Source: CAIWHR01 sp963734055
GTDB taxonomy: Bacteria; Pseudomonadota; Gammaproteobacteria; Burkholderiales; Casimicrobiaceae
Assembly: GCA_963734055.1 (NCBI GenBank)
Contig: CAVTFQ010000004.1
Location: forward strand, 434,001-498,000
DNA length: 64,000 nt
Direction of reading: 5' to 3'
Positions 1 through 7,161 of this stretch are shown piece after piece (the first letter of the stretch is position 1; every line of letters begins with the position of its first letter). A model generated the notes under the pieces. The model saw only the letters and a list, made by a program, of their open reading frames with translations, made no database searches and was not told where the DNA came from. Both the position numbers and the translations under genes were made by a program.

Positions 1-373
1 CGGCGGTCATCGCGTACATGTCGTACGTCTCACCGATCGACGTCTTCTCGCCGTGGAACTTGCGGCCGTACCACGACGCGACGCCGCGCTCCTTGTACGG
101 ACGGAGCGAGGTCGCCGGGACGTATTCGCGGCCGAAGACCGAGTACGGCCGGTTCGCGAAGCGGTTGAGCGCCTCGAGCCTCGGCTGCGCGTCGGGGATC
201 GCGTCGAGATTGGCCGGGGGCGATTCGCCCGGCCCGTCGTCCTTGTAATAGCCGGACTTCGACGGCGGCGCGGGCGCCCCCGTCTCCGCAGGCGGCGGCT
301 TCCGGGGCGAGGTGCCGCAGGCCGTGAGGAGGGAGCCCGCGGCGAGCAGGACGAGGCAGGTCAAATATCGCAT
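1..373 (-). CDS. rlpA: RlpA-family septal lipoprotein / lytic transglycosylase (partial)
   Basis: Reading leftward from ATG at 373, the first 124 codons are present and the gene runs off the window edge. The product begins with a lipoprotein signal (hydrophobic CLVLLAAGSLLTAC, acylated Cys at residue 19), then a Pro-rich linker, then the start of the double-psi beta-barrel with the hallmark GVASWYGRKFHGEKTS near residue 100. RlpA family members act in the envelope at the septum, cleaving or binding peptide-free glycan strands. The gene normally follows rodA; here rodA is 33.5 kb away on the same strand, with accessory DNA between. The truncation is only the window boundary. Confidence 0.85.
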   Translation of the reverse strand, partial: MRYLTCLVLLAAGSLLTACGTSPRKPPPAETGAPAPPSKSGYYKDDGPGESPPANLDAIPDAQPRLEALNRFANRPYSVFGREYVPATSLRPYKERGVASWYGRKFHGEKTSIGETYDMYAMTA

Positions 374-481
374 GGAGCGCGCGCAGGATCGGGCGACCGG
401 GTATTATCGTCCGAATAGGAGGGCGAGCCGTCCGTGCCGGCCGCATCATCCTGACCCCTTCACCCGTCGAGGAGCGTCGCG

Positions 482-640
482 TTGGCAAAACCGAACTACG
501 AATACCAGAAGCGGCAGAAGGAACTCGAGAAGAAGCGCAAGAAGGAAGAGAAGCTCAAGCGCAAGCAGGAACGGCAGGTCGCGCCCGGTGAAGGGGATGC
601 GCCCGCGACGCCGGCTCCCGACGGCGCCGACGCCGCCTAG
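482..640 (+). CDS. Small lysine-rich coiled-coil protein
   Basis: 52-residue protein starting at TTG 482 with a GAGGAG ribosome site at 470-475, ending at TAG 638-640. The sequence starts LAKPNYEYQKRQKELEKK, continues with a strongly charged Lys/Glu/Arg helix (residues 8-32) and ends in an Ala/Pro-rich tail. Similar tiny proteins beginning MAKPNY are, to my knowledge, common in betaproteobacteria; function unknown. It lies between rlpA and intI, on the opposite strand to both, and is probably part of the old chromosomal backbone. Confidence 0.6.
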   Translation: MAKPNYEYQKRQKELEKKRKKEEKLKRKQERQVAPGEGDAPATPAPDGADAA

Positions 641-704
641 TTCCGCCCCGCCGCGACGGTGCGCGCCGAGCGTGCCGTCAGCCCGGACTCTCGAGCCGGA
701 TCGC

Positions 705-1709
705 CTAGTCGTGAGCCGGCGCCTCGAGCCCATCGAGCGGGCTCACGACCCCCCGCCCGCCGCGGTTCAGCACGTGCGTGTAGATCATCGTCGTCTGGAC
801 GTCCGAGTGCCCGAGCAGCTCCTGCACGGTCCGGATGTCGTAACCCGCTTCCAGGAGATGCGTCGCGAACGAATGCCGTAGCGTGTGCGGCGTCGCGAGC
901 TTGACGATGCCGGCGTCGCGGACCGCCTGCCGCATCGCGCGCTGGAACGCCTGGTCGCCCAGGTGGTGCCTGCGTACGGCGGCGCTGCGCGGATCGCGGG
1001 AGCGCCGATCGGCGGGGAACACGTACTGCCACGCCCATTCGCGCGCCGCGCCCGGGTACTTCCGCGCGAGCGCGAACGGCAGCCAGGCCTCGCCGAAGCC
1101 GTCGGCGAGATCCCGCTCATGCAACTGCTGCACCGACGCCAAGTGCGTGCGCAGGGGGCGGGCGGCGCTCCGCGGCAGCATCGTCACCCGATCCTTGAAG
1201 CCCTTGCCGTCGCGAATCAGGATCTCGCGCCGCGCGAAATCGACGTCCTTCACCCGCAGCCGCACGCCCTCCATGATCCGCATCCCGGTGCCGTAGAGGA
1301 GCCGGCCGAGCAGTTGGTGCACGCCGCGCAGCCGCGCGAGCACCCCCGCGACTTCCGCGCGCGCGAGAACGACCGGCAGCTTCGCCGGCGACCGCGCCCG
1401 CTCGACGTTCTGGAGCCACGGCAGGTCGCGCTCGAGCACGTCGCGATACAGGAAGAGGATCGAGCTCTTGGCGAGGTTCTGCGTGGCGGCGGCCACTTGC
1501 CGATCGACCGCGAGGTGCGTGAGGAACGCCTCGACGTCCGCGGCTCCCAGCGCGTCGGGGTGGCGCTTGCCGTGGAAGAGGATGAAGCGTTTAATCCAGT
1601 CCAAATATGCCTGCTCCGTTCGGAGACTGTAGTGCCGCAGACGGATCTTGTTGCGGACGCGGTCCAGCAGGCGGGGAGGCTCAGGGACGCCGCATTCGCC
1701 GCTACCCAT
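705..1709 (-). CDS. intI: Integron integrase (tyrosine recombinase IntI)
   Basis: 334-residue tyrosine recombinase. Catalytic residues can be placed: Arg144 (GTGMRIMEG), Lys169 (DGKGFKD), His275 and Arg278 (TPHTLRHSFATHLL), His301 (LLGHSD) and the nucleophile Tyr310 (TTMIYTHVL). Residues about 205-232 (WLPFALARKYPGA ... WAWQYVFPA) form the extra segment that separates IntI from XerC/XerD and is used to hold extrahelical bases of folded attC. ATG 1709 is preferred over the upstream in-frame ATG at 1772 because it has a GAAGGG ribosome site and gives the usual IntI length. The gene points away from the cassettes, as is normal. No LexA-type operator was seen upstream. The product inserts and excises the cassettes that follow. 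Confidence 0.96.
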   Translation of the reverse strand: MGSGECGVPEPPRLLDRVRNKIRLRHYSLRTEQAYLDWIKRFILFHGKRHPDALGAADVEAFLTHLAVDRQVAAATQNLAKSSILFLYRDVLERDLPWLQNVERARSPAKLPVVLARAEVAGVLARLRGVHQLLGRLLYGTGMRIMEGVRLRVKDVDFARREILIRDGKGFKDRVTMLPRSAARPLRTHLASVQQLHERDLADGFGEAWLPFALARKYPGAAREWAWQYVFPADRRSRDPRSAAVRRHHLGDQAFQRAMRQAVRDAGIVKLATPHTLRHSFATHLLEAGYDIRTVQELLGHSDVQTTMIYTHVLNRGGRGVVSPLDGLEAPAHD

Positions 1710-1799
1710 TAGGTTCCCTTCTTCGCGCTCACCCCGATGATTCTTGGGCCTTTCTCCTTCCGCGGAAATCATCCAAGCATCCGATTGACGCCTTGCTTC

Positions 1800-1831
1800 C
1801 CGTCAGTTAGGTGCCACACTTTTAGTTAGGC
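1800..1831 (+). other. attI: attI-type integration site
   Basis: Just upstream of intI, on the cassette side, are two simple core-like sites about 20 bp apart: AGTTAGGTG (1804-1812) and AGTTAGGCCCC (1824-1834). The second contains the consensus core GTTAGGC at 1825-1831, and the first cassette would start at T1826. Core plus a second integrase-binding box next to intI is the known attI layout. The exact left boundary cannot be fixed by eye. Confidence 0.75.
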
Positions 1832-2169
1832 CCCACGTTGAATCCCCATGGTCCGCATCGAGTTCTGAGCGGCCGCCGAAGGAGATCGGAGCCGTGTGAT
1901 TGCTGCGGAGGCACCGCAGCGCTACTCTGTTGCGTGTCTCGCCGGATAAGCGACGGCCGTAGTGGCGCCATAGCTCTATCACGCGATCGGTTCTCTGATA
2001 GTCATCCGCGGCAGTACTTCGCAACGGTCCGTCACGGTAAGTAGGGCTTAATAGTTGCCAACGAACCTCACGTCCCGATCGCATTCGCGTTCGAGCCCAC
2101 TTTCAGGCTACCGCTCGCCCGAGGTGTCGCACTTCACGGCGCCGCGCTCAGTGATTTTCGGATGGTCAC

Positions 2170-2350
2170 TGTACGTGCGCAAAGATGGTACAGGAACTCA
2201 TTCGCTCTCTCGCATTGGACACAAATGGAGCCGTTCCCCTTCATTGGCGTGAACATCGATCCCGGAGTTGTCGATACTGCCATGCACGTTCAGGTAAGTG
2301 CGGCATCGTTATCCGACTTCCCAGCGCGAGACCGTCTTTATTCAGCGCAA
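2170..2350 (+). pseudogene. Short-chain dehydrogenase/reductase remnant (cassette 1)
   Basis: Cassette 1 runs from 1826 to about 2535. Its first 340 bases (1826-2169) hold no gene I can support. At 2170-2240 one frame reads CAKMVQELIRSLALDTNG, the helix that follows the SDR active site; from about 2235 another frame reads GVNIDPGVVDTAMH...LSDFPARDRL, the C-terminal SDR block after the PGxVxT motif. The two pieces join smoothly with a one-base shift near 2240, so this is a decayed SDR gene. No Rossmann GxxxGxG motif is visible upstream. Confidence 0.6.
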
Positions 2351-2460
2351 AGCACAGGGCCAACTTGCCTCGCCAACCGTACGTTGCCGCTGCTGTTCTT
2401 CGTATACTCGAGCTTTCGTCACTTTCTTCCGGTGAACGCTACGATGTCCGCGACGTTGGG

Positions 2461-2541
2461 GCCTAACCACGCGGTCAACACGGACGCCCACCGGCGGCGC
2501 TGCGCGCCTTGGTGGTCGCCGGTTACCTTGGTTCGTTAGGC
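2461..2541 (+). repeat. attC site 1
   Basis: 81 bp: 5' core GCCTAAC (2461-2467), inner boxes GGTCAACACGGACG and GGTTACCTTGGTTC, 3' core GTTAGGC (2535-2541). It folds as a long imperfect hairpin. It closes cassette 1; the recombination point is after G2535. Confidence 0.93.
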
Positions 2542-2544
2542 CCC

Positions 2545-2991
2545 ATGTCTGAGTCGATACCCAAGACGCAAAGCCGTTCGATGTCGTTCGCGTCCTGGGC
2601 GGTCGCGAAGGGTTTCGTCTGGTTTGTGTTCGTCTATGGCGGAGTCTTCATCGCCGGATCGCTTCTGCTACTTTCTGTCCTTTGGTTCGGGATATCACTC
2701 TGGCTTTATGGAGCTAGTGCGCGGCGCCCGATATGGGTTGAATCGCCAGTGACCACCGTCGGGGCTGTGTGGCTGGGCTGCGTTGTACTTGCCGCAATCA
2801 GCTGGCTCATCTATTTCCTATGGCAACGCCTGGTGGGGCCAACGTCGTGGGGCCTAACCCGCGGTCAACACGGACGCCCCGTCGGCGGGGCTTCGCCCCC
2901 GCCGCGGGTCGCCGGTTACCTTCGTTCGTTAGGCCTGAGACTCAGCTTCCAAATAGCGAGCGCAGGTTCCGAAATGTCTCGTCAACGATGA
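2545..2991 (+). CDS. Small membrane protein (cassette 2)
   Basis: Starts at ATG 2545, four bases after the attC 1 core, so the cassette has almost no leader. Two hydrophobic segments are visible: residues about 17-45 (FVWFVFVYGGVFIAGSLLLL...) and 67-95 (VGAVWLGCVVLAAISWLIYF). No stop occurs before attC 2, so the frame reads through the whole attC (from about codon 103) and ends at 2991 in the next cassette. The last ~45 residues are thus attC-encoded and probably not conserved. I do not recognise the family. Confidence 0.6.
   Translation: MSESIPKTQSRSMSFASWAVAKGFVWFVFVYGGVFIAGSLLLLSVLWFGISLWLYGASARRPIWVESPVTTVGAVWLGCVVLAAISWLIYFLWQRLVGPTSWGLTRGQHGRPVGGASPPPRVAGYLRSLGLRLSFQIASAGSEMSRQR
2852..2934 (+). 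repeat. attC site 2
   Basis: 83 bp, cores GCCTAAC (2852-2858) and GTTAGGC (2928-2934). The bases before the 5' core (GTGGGGCC) are complementary to the first bases of the same cassette (GGCCCCAT after 2536), as expected for a cassette that once circularised. Confidence 0.93.
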
Positions 2992-3346
2992 ACCTCCAAG
3001 GGTGGCAAGTCGTCGCCCACGATAGGTCCGGTGTTATTTCTGCGGCTTAGTGATTGTTCTGGTGCTGCGCCGACAGATCCAGCCACTTGTCGGCGTAAAG
3101 CACGCCATGTCAAGCGCAAACGAATACGTGCCGAAGGAACATCCGGGCTAGTTTGAAGATCGGCAGCACTCGACACTAATCGCCGCGCGAAACCCGTGAC
3201 ATCAATTGGCTCGATCGAACCGGATGACTCGCTGCAACTGAAGAGCCATGGGACAAGTTGTCATCCGCATTCTCGGCTCCCGGTCGCATTTGACCCGCCC
3301 AGTCCAGGCCTGAAGGTCTCCATTGCTGACAATTGCTGAGGCCTAA
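2974..3346 (+). pseudogene. Decayed RidA (YjgF) gene, paralogue of cassette 8 (cassette 3)
   Basis: Base-by-base this matches the intact RidA gene at 5597-5977: same leader, ATGTCTCGTCA start, the stretch CTGCGCC(G/T)ACAGATCCAGCCACT, AACATCCGGGCTA, and the end GGCCTGAAGGTCTCCATTGCTG...GAGGCCTAA. It has an early stop (TGA five codons in), several indels and many substitutions, so no RidA protein can be made. It is a dead duplicate with its own attC, not a shadow of another gene. Confidence 0.85.
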
Positions 3347-3424
3347 CCTCTCGGTCAACACGGACGCCCCGCCGGCAGCGCTTCGCGCCGACCGCGGGTC
3401 GCCGGTCACCTTCGTTCGTTAGGG
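3341..3424 (+). repeat. attC site 3
   Basis: 84 bp, 5' core GCCTAAC (3341-3347), 3' core GTTAGGG (3418-3424). The last core base is G instead of C; the next cassette (4) carries the matching change in its own 5' core. Confidence 0.92.
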
Positions 3425-3441
3425 CTCTCTCGCGTCGGCAC

Positions 3442-3798
3442 ATGAGCATCGGCGAACTCTTACAGTGGCAGTGGGAAGGTTATCCTCGATATCATCAATC
3501 CCGCGCTAATTTGCTCATCCATATTGTGGCTGTTCCGCTCTTCCTAGTCGGAACTGTCAGCTTGGTCGTCGCCCTCGTTCAAGTTTCGCTTACTGCTCTC
3601 GTCATTGCCGTTGGCTGCATCATCGTGGCAGTGGCGCTACAAGGCCGGGGCCACCGGCTGGAATCCATTCCACCGGAGCCGTTTACTGGGCCAGTCAATT
3701 TCGTCTCTCGCCTTTTCCTTGAGCAGTGGGTCACGTTTCCGCGGTTTGTCATTTCTGGGGGCTGGGGTGCTGCCTTACGCAAAGCCGGGGAGCCCTAA
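3442..3798 (+). CDS. Mpo1/DUF962-like membrane protein (cassette 4)
   Basis: 118 residues from ATG 3442 to the TAA inside the attC 4 core. One or two hydrophobic segments lie at residues 24-65 (LLIHIVAVPLFLVGTVSLVV...). His/Gly patterns NLLIHIVAVPLFL, QGRGHRLESIPPEPFTGP and LEQWVTFPRFV recall the DUF962/Mpo1-like group, in which conserved histidines bind iron in the yeast enzyme. The assignment is by pattern memory, not alignment. The cassette is compact: gene start 24 bases after the recombination point, stop within the core. Confidence 0.6.
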   Translation: MSIGELLQWQWEGYPRYHQSRANLLIHIVAVPLFLVGTVSLVVALVQVSLTALVIAVGCIIVAVALQGRGHRLESIPPEPFTGPVNFVSRLFLEQWVTFPRFVISGGWGAALRKAGEP

Positions 3799-3876
3799 CC
3801 GCTCGGTCAACGCGGACGCCCCGCGTGCGCGGCTTCGCCCGCGCAGCGGGTCGCCGGTTACCTTCGTTCGTTAGGC
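3793..3876 (+). repeat. attC site 4
   Basis: 84 bp, 5' core CCCTAAC (3793-3799), 3' core GTTAGGC (3870-3876). CCCTAAC pairs exactly with GTTAGGG at the start of the same cassette, a compensated change. Confidence 0.92.
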
Positions 3877-3906
3877 GCATCGAATGCCAACAGTTGCTTC
3901 AGCCCG

Positions 3907-4467
3907 ATGCCAAAGCAAATTCTCGGTCTCGTCGCGTGGCTCACTATTAGTTTTGCGGCCGCTGCACTTGGGGGTCTAGCGTCTGCCGATGCCGAAGGCT
4001 CTATCGAGGCTGGCTGCGCCCGGCATGGGCGCCACCGGCATGGCTTTTCGCTCCAGTCTGGAGCTTGCGTCTACCTTCTCATGGGCATCGGAGCCTGGCT
4101 AGTTTGGCGAGAACGTGGCTTTCGCAAAGCGTCGGCCAACCTGTCCCTGTTTCTAGTCCAATTGGGCGCGAACGCTCTTTGGACTTGGCTGTTCTTCGTT
4201 TGGCATCTGGGTGCGCTCGCGTTCGGTGAAATCCTCATACTGTGGCTATTGATTCTCTGTACGGTCATCGCCTTCTGGCGCGTGCGTCCGCTCGCTGGGG
4301 TTCTACTTTTCCCCTACCTGGGCTGGGTGGCCTTTGCGTCCGCGCTCACCTATTCAGTCTGGAAACGCAATCCGAGCCTCCTGCCGCCTAACCTTGCGGT
4401 CAACACGGACGCCCCGCGTGCGCGGCTTCGCCCGCGCGGCGGGTCGCCGGTTACCTTCGTTCGTTAG
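3907..4467 (+). pseudogene. tspO: TspO/MBR-family protein with compensated double frameshift (cassette 5)
   Basis: TspO proteins are five-helix membrane proteins that bind porphyrins and cholesterol-like ligands. The frame from ATG 3907 shows the C-terminal helices well (YLLMGIGAWLVWRERG, NALWTWLFFVWHLGALAFGE, FWRVRPLAGVLLFPYLGW). Residues about 32-54, however, read as nonsense. Shifting frame there restores the family signature (LYRGWLRPAWAPPAWLF then APVWSL). One base appears lost near 4000 and one gained near 4069. The frame stays open but the most conserved TspO motif is scrambled. It also has no stop before attC 5 and ends at TAG in the 3' core. Either a damaged gene or two sequence errors. 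Confidence 0.8.
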
Positions 4468-4469
4468 GC
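4386..4469 (+). repeat. attC site 5
   Basis: 84 bp, cores GCCTAAC (4386-4392) and GTTAGGC (4463-4469). The tspO frame reads through it and stops at the TAG of the 3' core. Confidence 0.93.
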
Positions 4470-4518
4470 GCCATGGAACCTTCCGCCGAGACCCACGACC
4501 GCGTTTCCTGAGAGCACC

Positions 4519-4859
4519 ATGGCCAAATACCTGATCTCCTTCCAAGCGCGGCGATGGTCGTGCCCAACGACGAGTGGGAGACTGTAGGCCGTGACTCGCA
4601 CGCTGTGATCGACGAGGCGAAGGCCGCCGGCGTCTACGTCTTCGGCGGCGGCATCGACGAAGACGTTCCGCCTGCGCTTGTCTCGGCGGACGGCGCGGTC
4701 GCCGAAGGCGGATATCCGTGGGCCCCGCCGCTCAACGGCGGCTTTACCGTGCTTGAACTTCCCTCGCGCGAGGAGGCCGTCGCGTGGGCCGCGCGCATCG
4801 CGAAGGCGTGTCGGTGCAACCAAGAGCTGCGCGTCTTCCAGTTCGACCCGCAATCTTGA
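4519..4859 (+). pseudogene. YCII-related (DGPF-like) protein, 5' frameshift (cassette 6)
   Basis: The natural start ATG 4519 gives MAKYLISFQ, then runs out of frame. Adding one C at 4541-4542 would give MAKYLISFPSAAMVVPNDEW, the normal N terminus of YCII-like proteins, followed by the open frame from ATG 4554 (101 residues: EWETVGRDSHAVIDEAKAAG, VYVFGGGIDEDV, GGFTVLELPSREEAVAWAA). YCII domains form a dimeric ferredoxin-like fold; their activity is mostly unknown. Translation from 4554 would lack the first beta strand. A one-base deletion or a sequence error explains it. Confidence 0.75.
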
Positions 4860-4896
4860 AGTGGATCTCCACCACGAGTCGCACCGGAGCGATGAC

Positions 4897-4980
4897 GCCT
4901 AACCTCTCGGTCAACACGGACGCCCCGCACGCGGCGCTTCGCGCGCGCCCCGGATCGCCGGTTACCTTGGTTCGTTAGGC
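4897..4980 (+). repeat. attC site 6
   Basis: 84 bp, cores GCCTAAC (4897-4903) and GTTAGGC (4974-4980); the variable loop is GCACGCGGCGCTTCGCGCGC. Confidence 0.93.
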
Positions 4981-4992
4981 GGCATCAAGACA

Positions 4993-5442
4993 ATGCCAGC
5001 GTCGCTCGCTCCGCTTCTCATCGTCACGCGATGGGCCGAGTCGCGTGCCGATATTCTGGGCCTCGCTCTCGTTGGGTCACAGGCTAGAGGTACCGCTCGC
5101 GAGGATTCCGACGTCGATCTGTTGGTCCTCGCTGCTGACCCGGCTAGTTTTCGCGTCACTGATGCATGGTTGCATGAGATCCCGTGGTCTTCCGTTGCCC
5201 TTGGCGTCGCAGCCTCGCGTGATGCCGACTATGGTTGCGTCTGGTCACGTCACGTCGTTCTTTCCAACGGCATCCGGGTCGAATTCAGTTTCGGTTCACT
5301 TAGTTGGGCGAGCACGACGCCTGTGGACGCCGGTACCCGCCGCGTTATCCGCGACGGTTGGCGCGTCTTGCTGGATTATGCTGCGCATCCACAACTCGGC
5401 TGCGCGAATGAACCTGGGCCATGGCTGCATGAATCGGCATGA
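4993..5442 (+). CDS. Nucleotidyltransferase-fold protein (cassette 7)
   Basis: 149 residues from ATG 4993. The Pol-beta/MNT nucleotidyltransferase signature is intact at residues 28-45: GSQARGTAREDSDVDLLVL (GS, then DxD metal ligands). No C-terminal antibiotic-binding domain is evident, so it need not be a resistance enzyme even though aminoglycoside adenylyltransferases share this fold and travel in integron cassettes. Start lies 12 bases after the attC 6 core; stop is 26 bases before attC 7. One of the few undamaged cassette genes. Substrate unknown. Confidence 0.8.
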   Translation: MPASLAPLLIVTRWAESRADILGLALVGSQARGTAREDSDVDLLVLAADPASFRVTDAWLHEIPWSSVALGVAASRDADYGCVWSRHVVLSNGIRVEFSFGSLSWASTTPVDAGTRRVIRDGWRVLLDYAAHPQLGCANEPGPWLHESA

Positions 5443-5467
5443 ACGTCATGTTCTTCACCCGCATGAG

Positions 5468-5551
5468 GCCTAACCCGGCGGTCAACGCGGACGCCCCGCG
5501 TGCAGGGCTTCGCCCGCGCGGCGGGTCGCCGGTTACCTTCGTTCGTTAGGC
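5468..5551 (+). repeat. attC site 7
   Basis: 84 bp, cores GCCTAAC (5468-5474) and GTTAGGC (5545-5551). Confidence 0.93.
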
Positions 5552-5596
5552 CTCAGAGACCCAGCTTCCGTACACTCGAACGCAAGGATCCAGATA

Positions 5597-5977
5597 ATGT
5601 CTCGTCAGATCATCTTCACTGCAAGGGCGGCAAAGCCGCCGCCCACATACAGCCAGGCGGTGAAGGCCGCAGGCTTAGTATTTGTTTCTGGTACTGCGCC
5701 TACAGATCCAGCCACTGGGGCGTTAAAGGGCACGACCATTCAAGAACAAACGCATCAGTGCCTAACCAACATCCGGGCTATTCTTGAAGAAGCAGGCAGT
5801 TCCCTGGACAAGATCGTCAGCGTCACCGTTGTAATGGCGGACGAGGATGACTTCGCAGGAATGAATGAGGAATGGGTCAAGTGGTTTCCTTCCAATCCAC
5901 CGGCTCGCCAAGGCGCAAAGCTGCCCGCCCGGATCCCAGGCCTGAAGGTCTCCATTGCTGCAATTGCTGAGGCCTAA
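5597..5977 (+). CDS. RidA/YjgF/YER057c family protein (cassette 8)
   Basis: 126 residues, ATG 5597, stop TAA in the attC 8 core. RidA-type proteins are trimeric; canonical members hydrolyse reactive enamine/imine intermediates. Seen here: YSQAVKAAGLVFVSGTAP (substrate-loop Tyr and beta strands, residues 18-35), TNIRAILEEAGSSLDKIV, the F/W-rich MNEEWVKWFPSNPPAR and a C-terminal IPGLKVSIAAIA. The canonical catalytic Arg position is occupied by the R of PPARQGAK, although the usual P(A/P)R(S/T)xx is changed to PARQG, so deaminase activity is uncertain. A decayed copy occupies cassette 3. Confidence 0.9.
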   Translation: MSRQIIFTARAAKPPPTYSQAVKAAGLVFVSGTAPTDPATGALKGTTIQEQTHQCLTNIRAILEEAGSSLDKIVSVTVVMADEDDFAGMNEEWVKWFPSNPPARQGAKLPARIPGLKVSIAAIAEA

Positions 5978-6055
5978 CCTGGCGGTCAACACGGACGCCC
6001 CGTCGGCAGCGCTTCGCGCCCGCCGCGGGCCGCCGGTTACCTTAGTCCGTTAGGC
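5972..6055 (+). repeat. attC site 8
   Basis: 84 bp, cores GCCTAAC (5972-5978) and GTTAGGC (6049-6055). The preceding CTGA plus core is the complement of the first bases of the cassette (GTTAGGCCTCAG at 5545). Confidence 0.93.
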
Positions 6056-6090
6056 GCCACCTCAGTCGCCGCCGACAATTGGACATCGCA

Positions 6091-6478
6091 ATGAGTCTCG
6101 CCAATGCGAAAATCGGACAGCTCCTAATCCCGGTCGACGACTTCGAGAAAGGTGTCGCCTTCTATCGAGATGTCCTCCGTTTGCCCTTTCTCTTCGCCGC
6201 CCCGCCGCAAATGGCGTTCTTCACTTGTGGCGCCGTGCGACTTCTGGTGGGTGTGGTCCCGCCGGGTCAAAAGGCGCATAGGGGGCTCCGCCATTTACTT
6301 TCAAGTCCCGGACATTCATGCTGCCTTTTCGTCGCTCCGAGAACTCGGCGTCCGCTTCCTAGCCGAACCTCATGCGGTGAATCGAACGCCGAAATCGGAA
6401 CTTTGGTTGGCGGAGTTCAACGATCCCGATGGCAACCAACTGGCGCTAATGAGTGAGGTAGCGCTCGGTGGCGCGTAA
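6091..6478 (+). pseudogene. VOC (glyoxalase-like) protein, frameshifted (cassette 9)
   Basis: From ATG 6091 one frame gives IGQLLIPVDDFEKGVAFYRD and continues to GVVPPGQKAHRG; after the G run at 6281-6285 the homology continues in the next frame (SAIYFQVPDIHAAFSSLREL...FNDPDGNQLALMSEV) to the stop at 6478. Removing one G restores a full ~128-residue vicinal-oxygen-chelate protein with the metal-ligand regions of both beta-alpha-beta modules. Homopolymer position makes a sequence error possible. Confidence 0.85.
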
Positions 6479-6556
6479 CCACTCGCTCAACCGGACCGCT
6501 CGCGGGCGGCGCGTGCGTGTCGTCCGCTCGCGGCCGGTTACCTTGGTTCGTTAGCC
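6473..6556 (+). repeat. attC site 9 (divergent type)
   Basis: 84 bp but with different inner sequence: 5' core GCGTAAC (6473-6479), inner CTCAACCGGACCGCTCGCGG and CCGGTTACCTTGGTTC, 3' core GTTAGCC (6550-6556). It resembles the decayed attC at 12049 more than its neighbours. Confidence 0.85.
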
Positions 6557-6579
6557 GGCTTAACGCGGTCGAGCAACCG

Positions 6580-7056
6580 GTGCACCCGACAAATACTCGC
6601 GGTTTCCTGGTCGTCCTCCTTGCTGGAGGTACCATCGCCGCCTGTAGCAGCGATGCGTGGCTTGATGAGTCGAACCCATCCGGCAACCACTTCTTCGACC
6701 CACGACTGGCGAGGGAGATCCGCTCATTTTGGTATGTGTCCGCGTCGCAAGTCGACGTCGCCGCACAATTACTCAAGTCTCAACCAATTGTTTCCGTTTC
6801 GCCGGATCGCGCTGCGCCGCTGATTGGGCGCGTTCCAAACGTTCCCGCGGGCGAGTCTCTGTATCTTATTCGCGCCATCGAGGTTATCGATCCAATTCCT
6901 CTTCACATCTATCAGGTCGGCGCATGGGTGGAGGCCAGCGCCGGAACATACTCAACCTGTTTTGTGTTTCGCCCAGCGATTAAGCGCCAACCCATCGTTG
7001 TTGCGCTTCCCCAAACCCCGACCCGGCTACGTCTGAGCTACTTTTGCGATGGATAA
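6580..7056 (+). CDS. Putative lipoprotein, unknown family (cassette 10)
   Basis: GTG 6580 is the first start inside the cassette (the frame is open further upstream but only through attC 9). 158 residues. N terminus has Arg then a hydrophobic stretch FLVVLLAGGTIAACSS with a lipobox (TIAAC), so it is probably lipid-anchored in the envelope. The mature part has the pattern FWYVSASQVDVAAQLL, PNVPAGESLYLIRAIEV and LRLSYFC. I do not recognise a family. Confidence 0.65.
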   Translation: MHPTNTRGFLVVLLAGGTIAACSSDAWLDESNPSGNHFFDPRLAREIRSFWYVSASQVDVAAQLLKSQPIVSVSPDRAAPLIGRVPNVPAGESLYLIRAIEVIDPIPLHIYQVGAWVEASAGTYSTCFVFRPAIKRQPIVVALPQTPTRLRLSYFCDG

Positions 7057-7068
7057 CATCTCCGCGCC

Positions 7069-7152
7069 GGCTAACCGCTCGGTCAACACGGACGCGCCGC
7101 GTGCGCGGCTTCGCCCGCGCCGCGGGTCGCCGGTTACCTTCGTTCGTTAGGC
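7069..7152 (+). repeat. attC site 10
   Basis: 84 bp, 5' core GGCTAAC (7069-7075), 3' core GTTAGGC (7146-7152). The 5' core with its left flank CCGGCTAAC is the complement of GTTAGCCGG at the start of the same cassette (6550), another matched pair. Confidence 0.93.
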
Positions 7153-7161
7153 CGCCAAGCG

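Noticed and set aside
1710..1830. LexA-controlled promoter for intI
   Set aside because: No CTGT-N8-ACAG-like operator could be found between intI and attI.
4993..5442. Aminoglycoside adenylyltransferase resistance cassette
   Set aside because: Only the generic nucleotidyltransferase fold is present; length and C terminus do not match AadA/AadB/Ant families.
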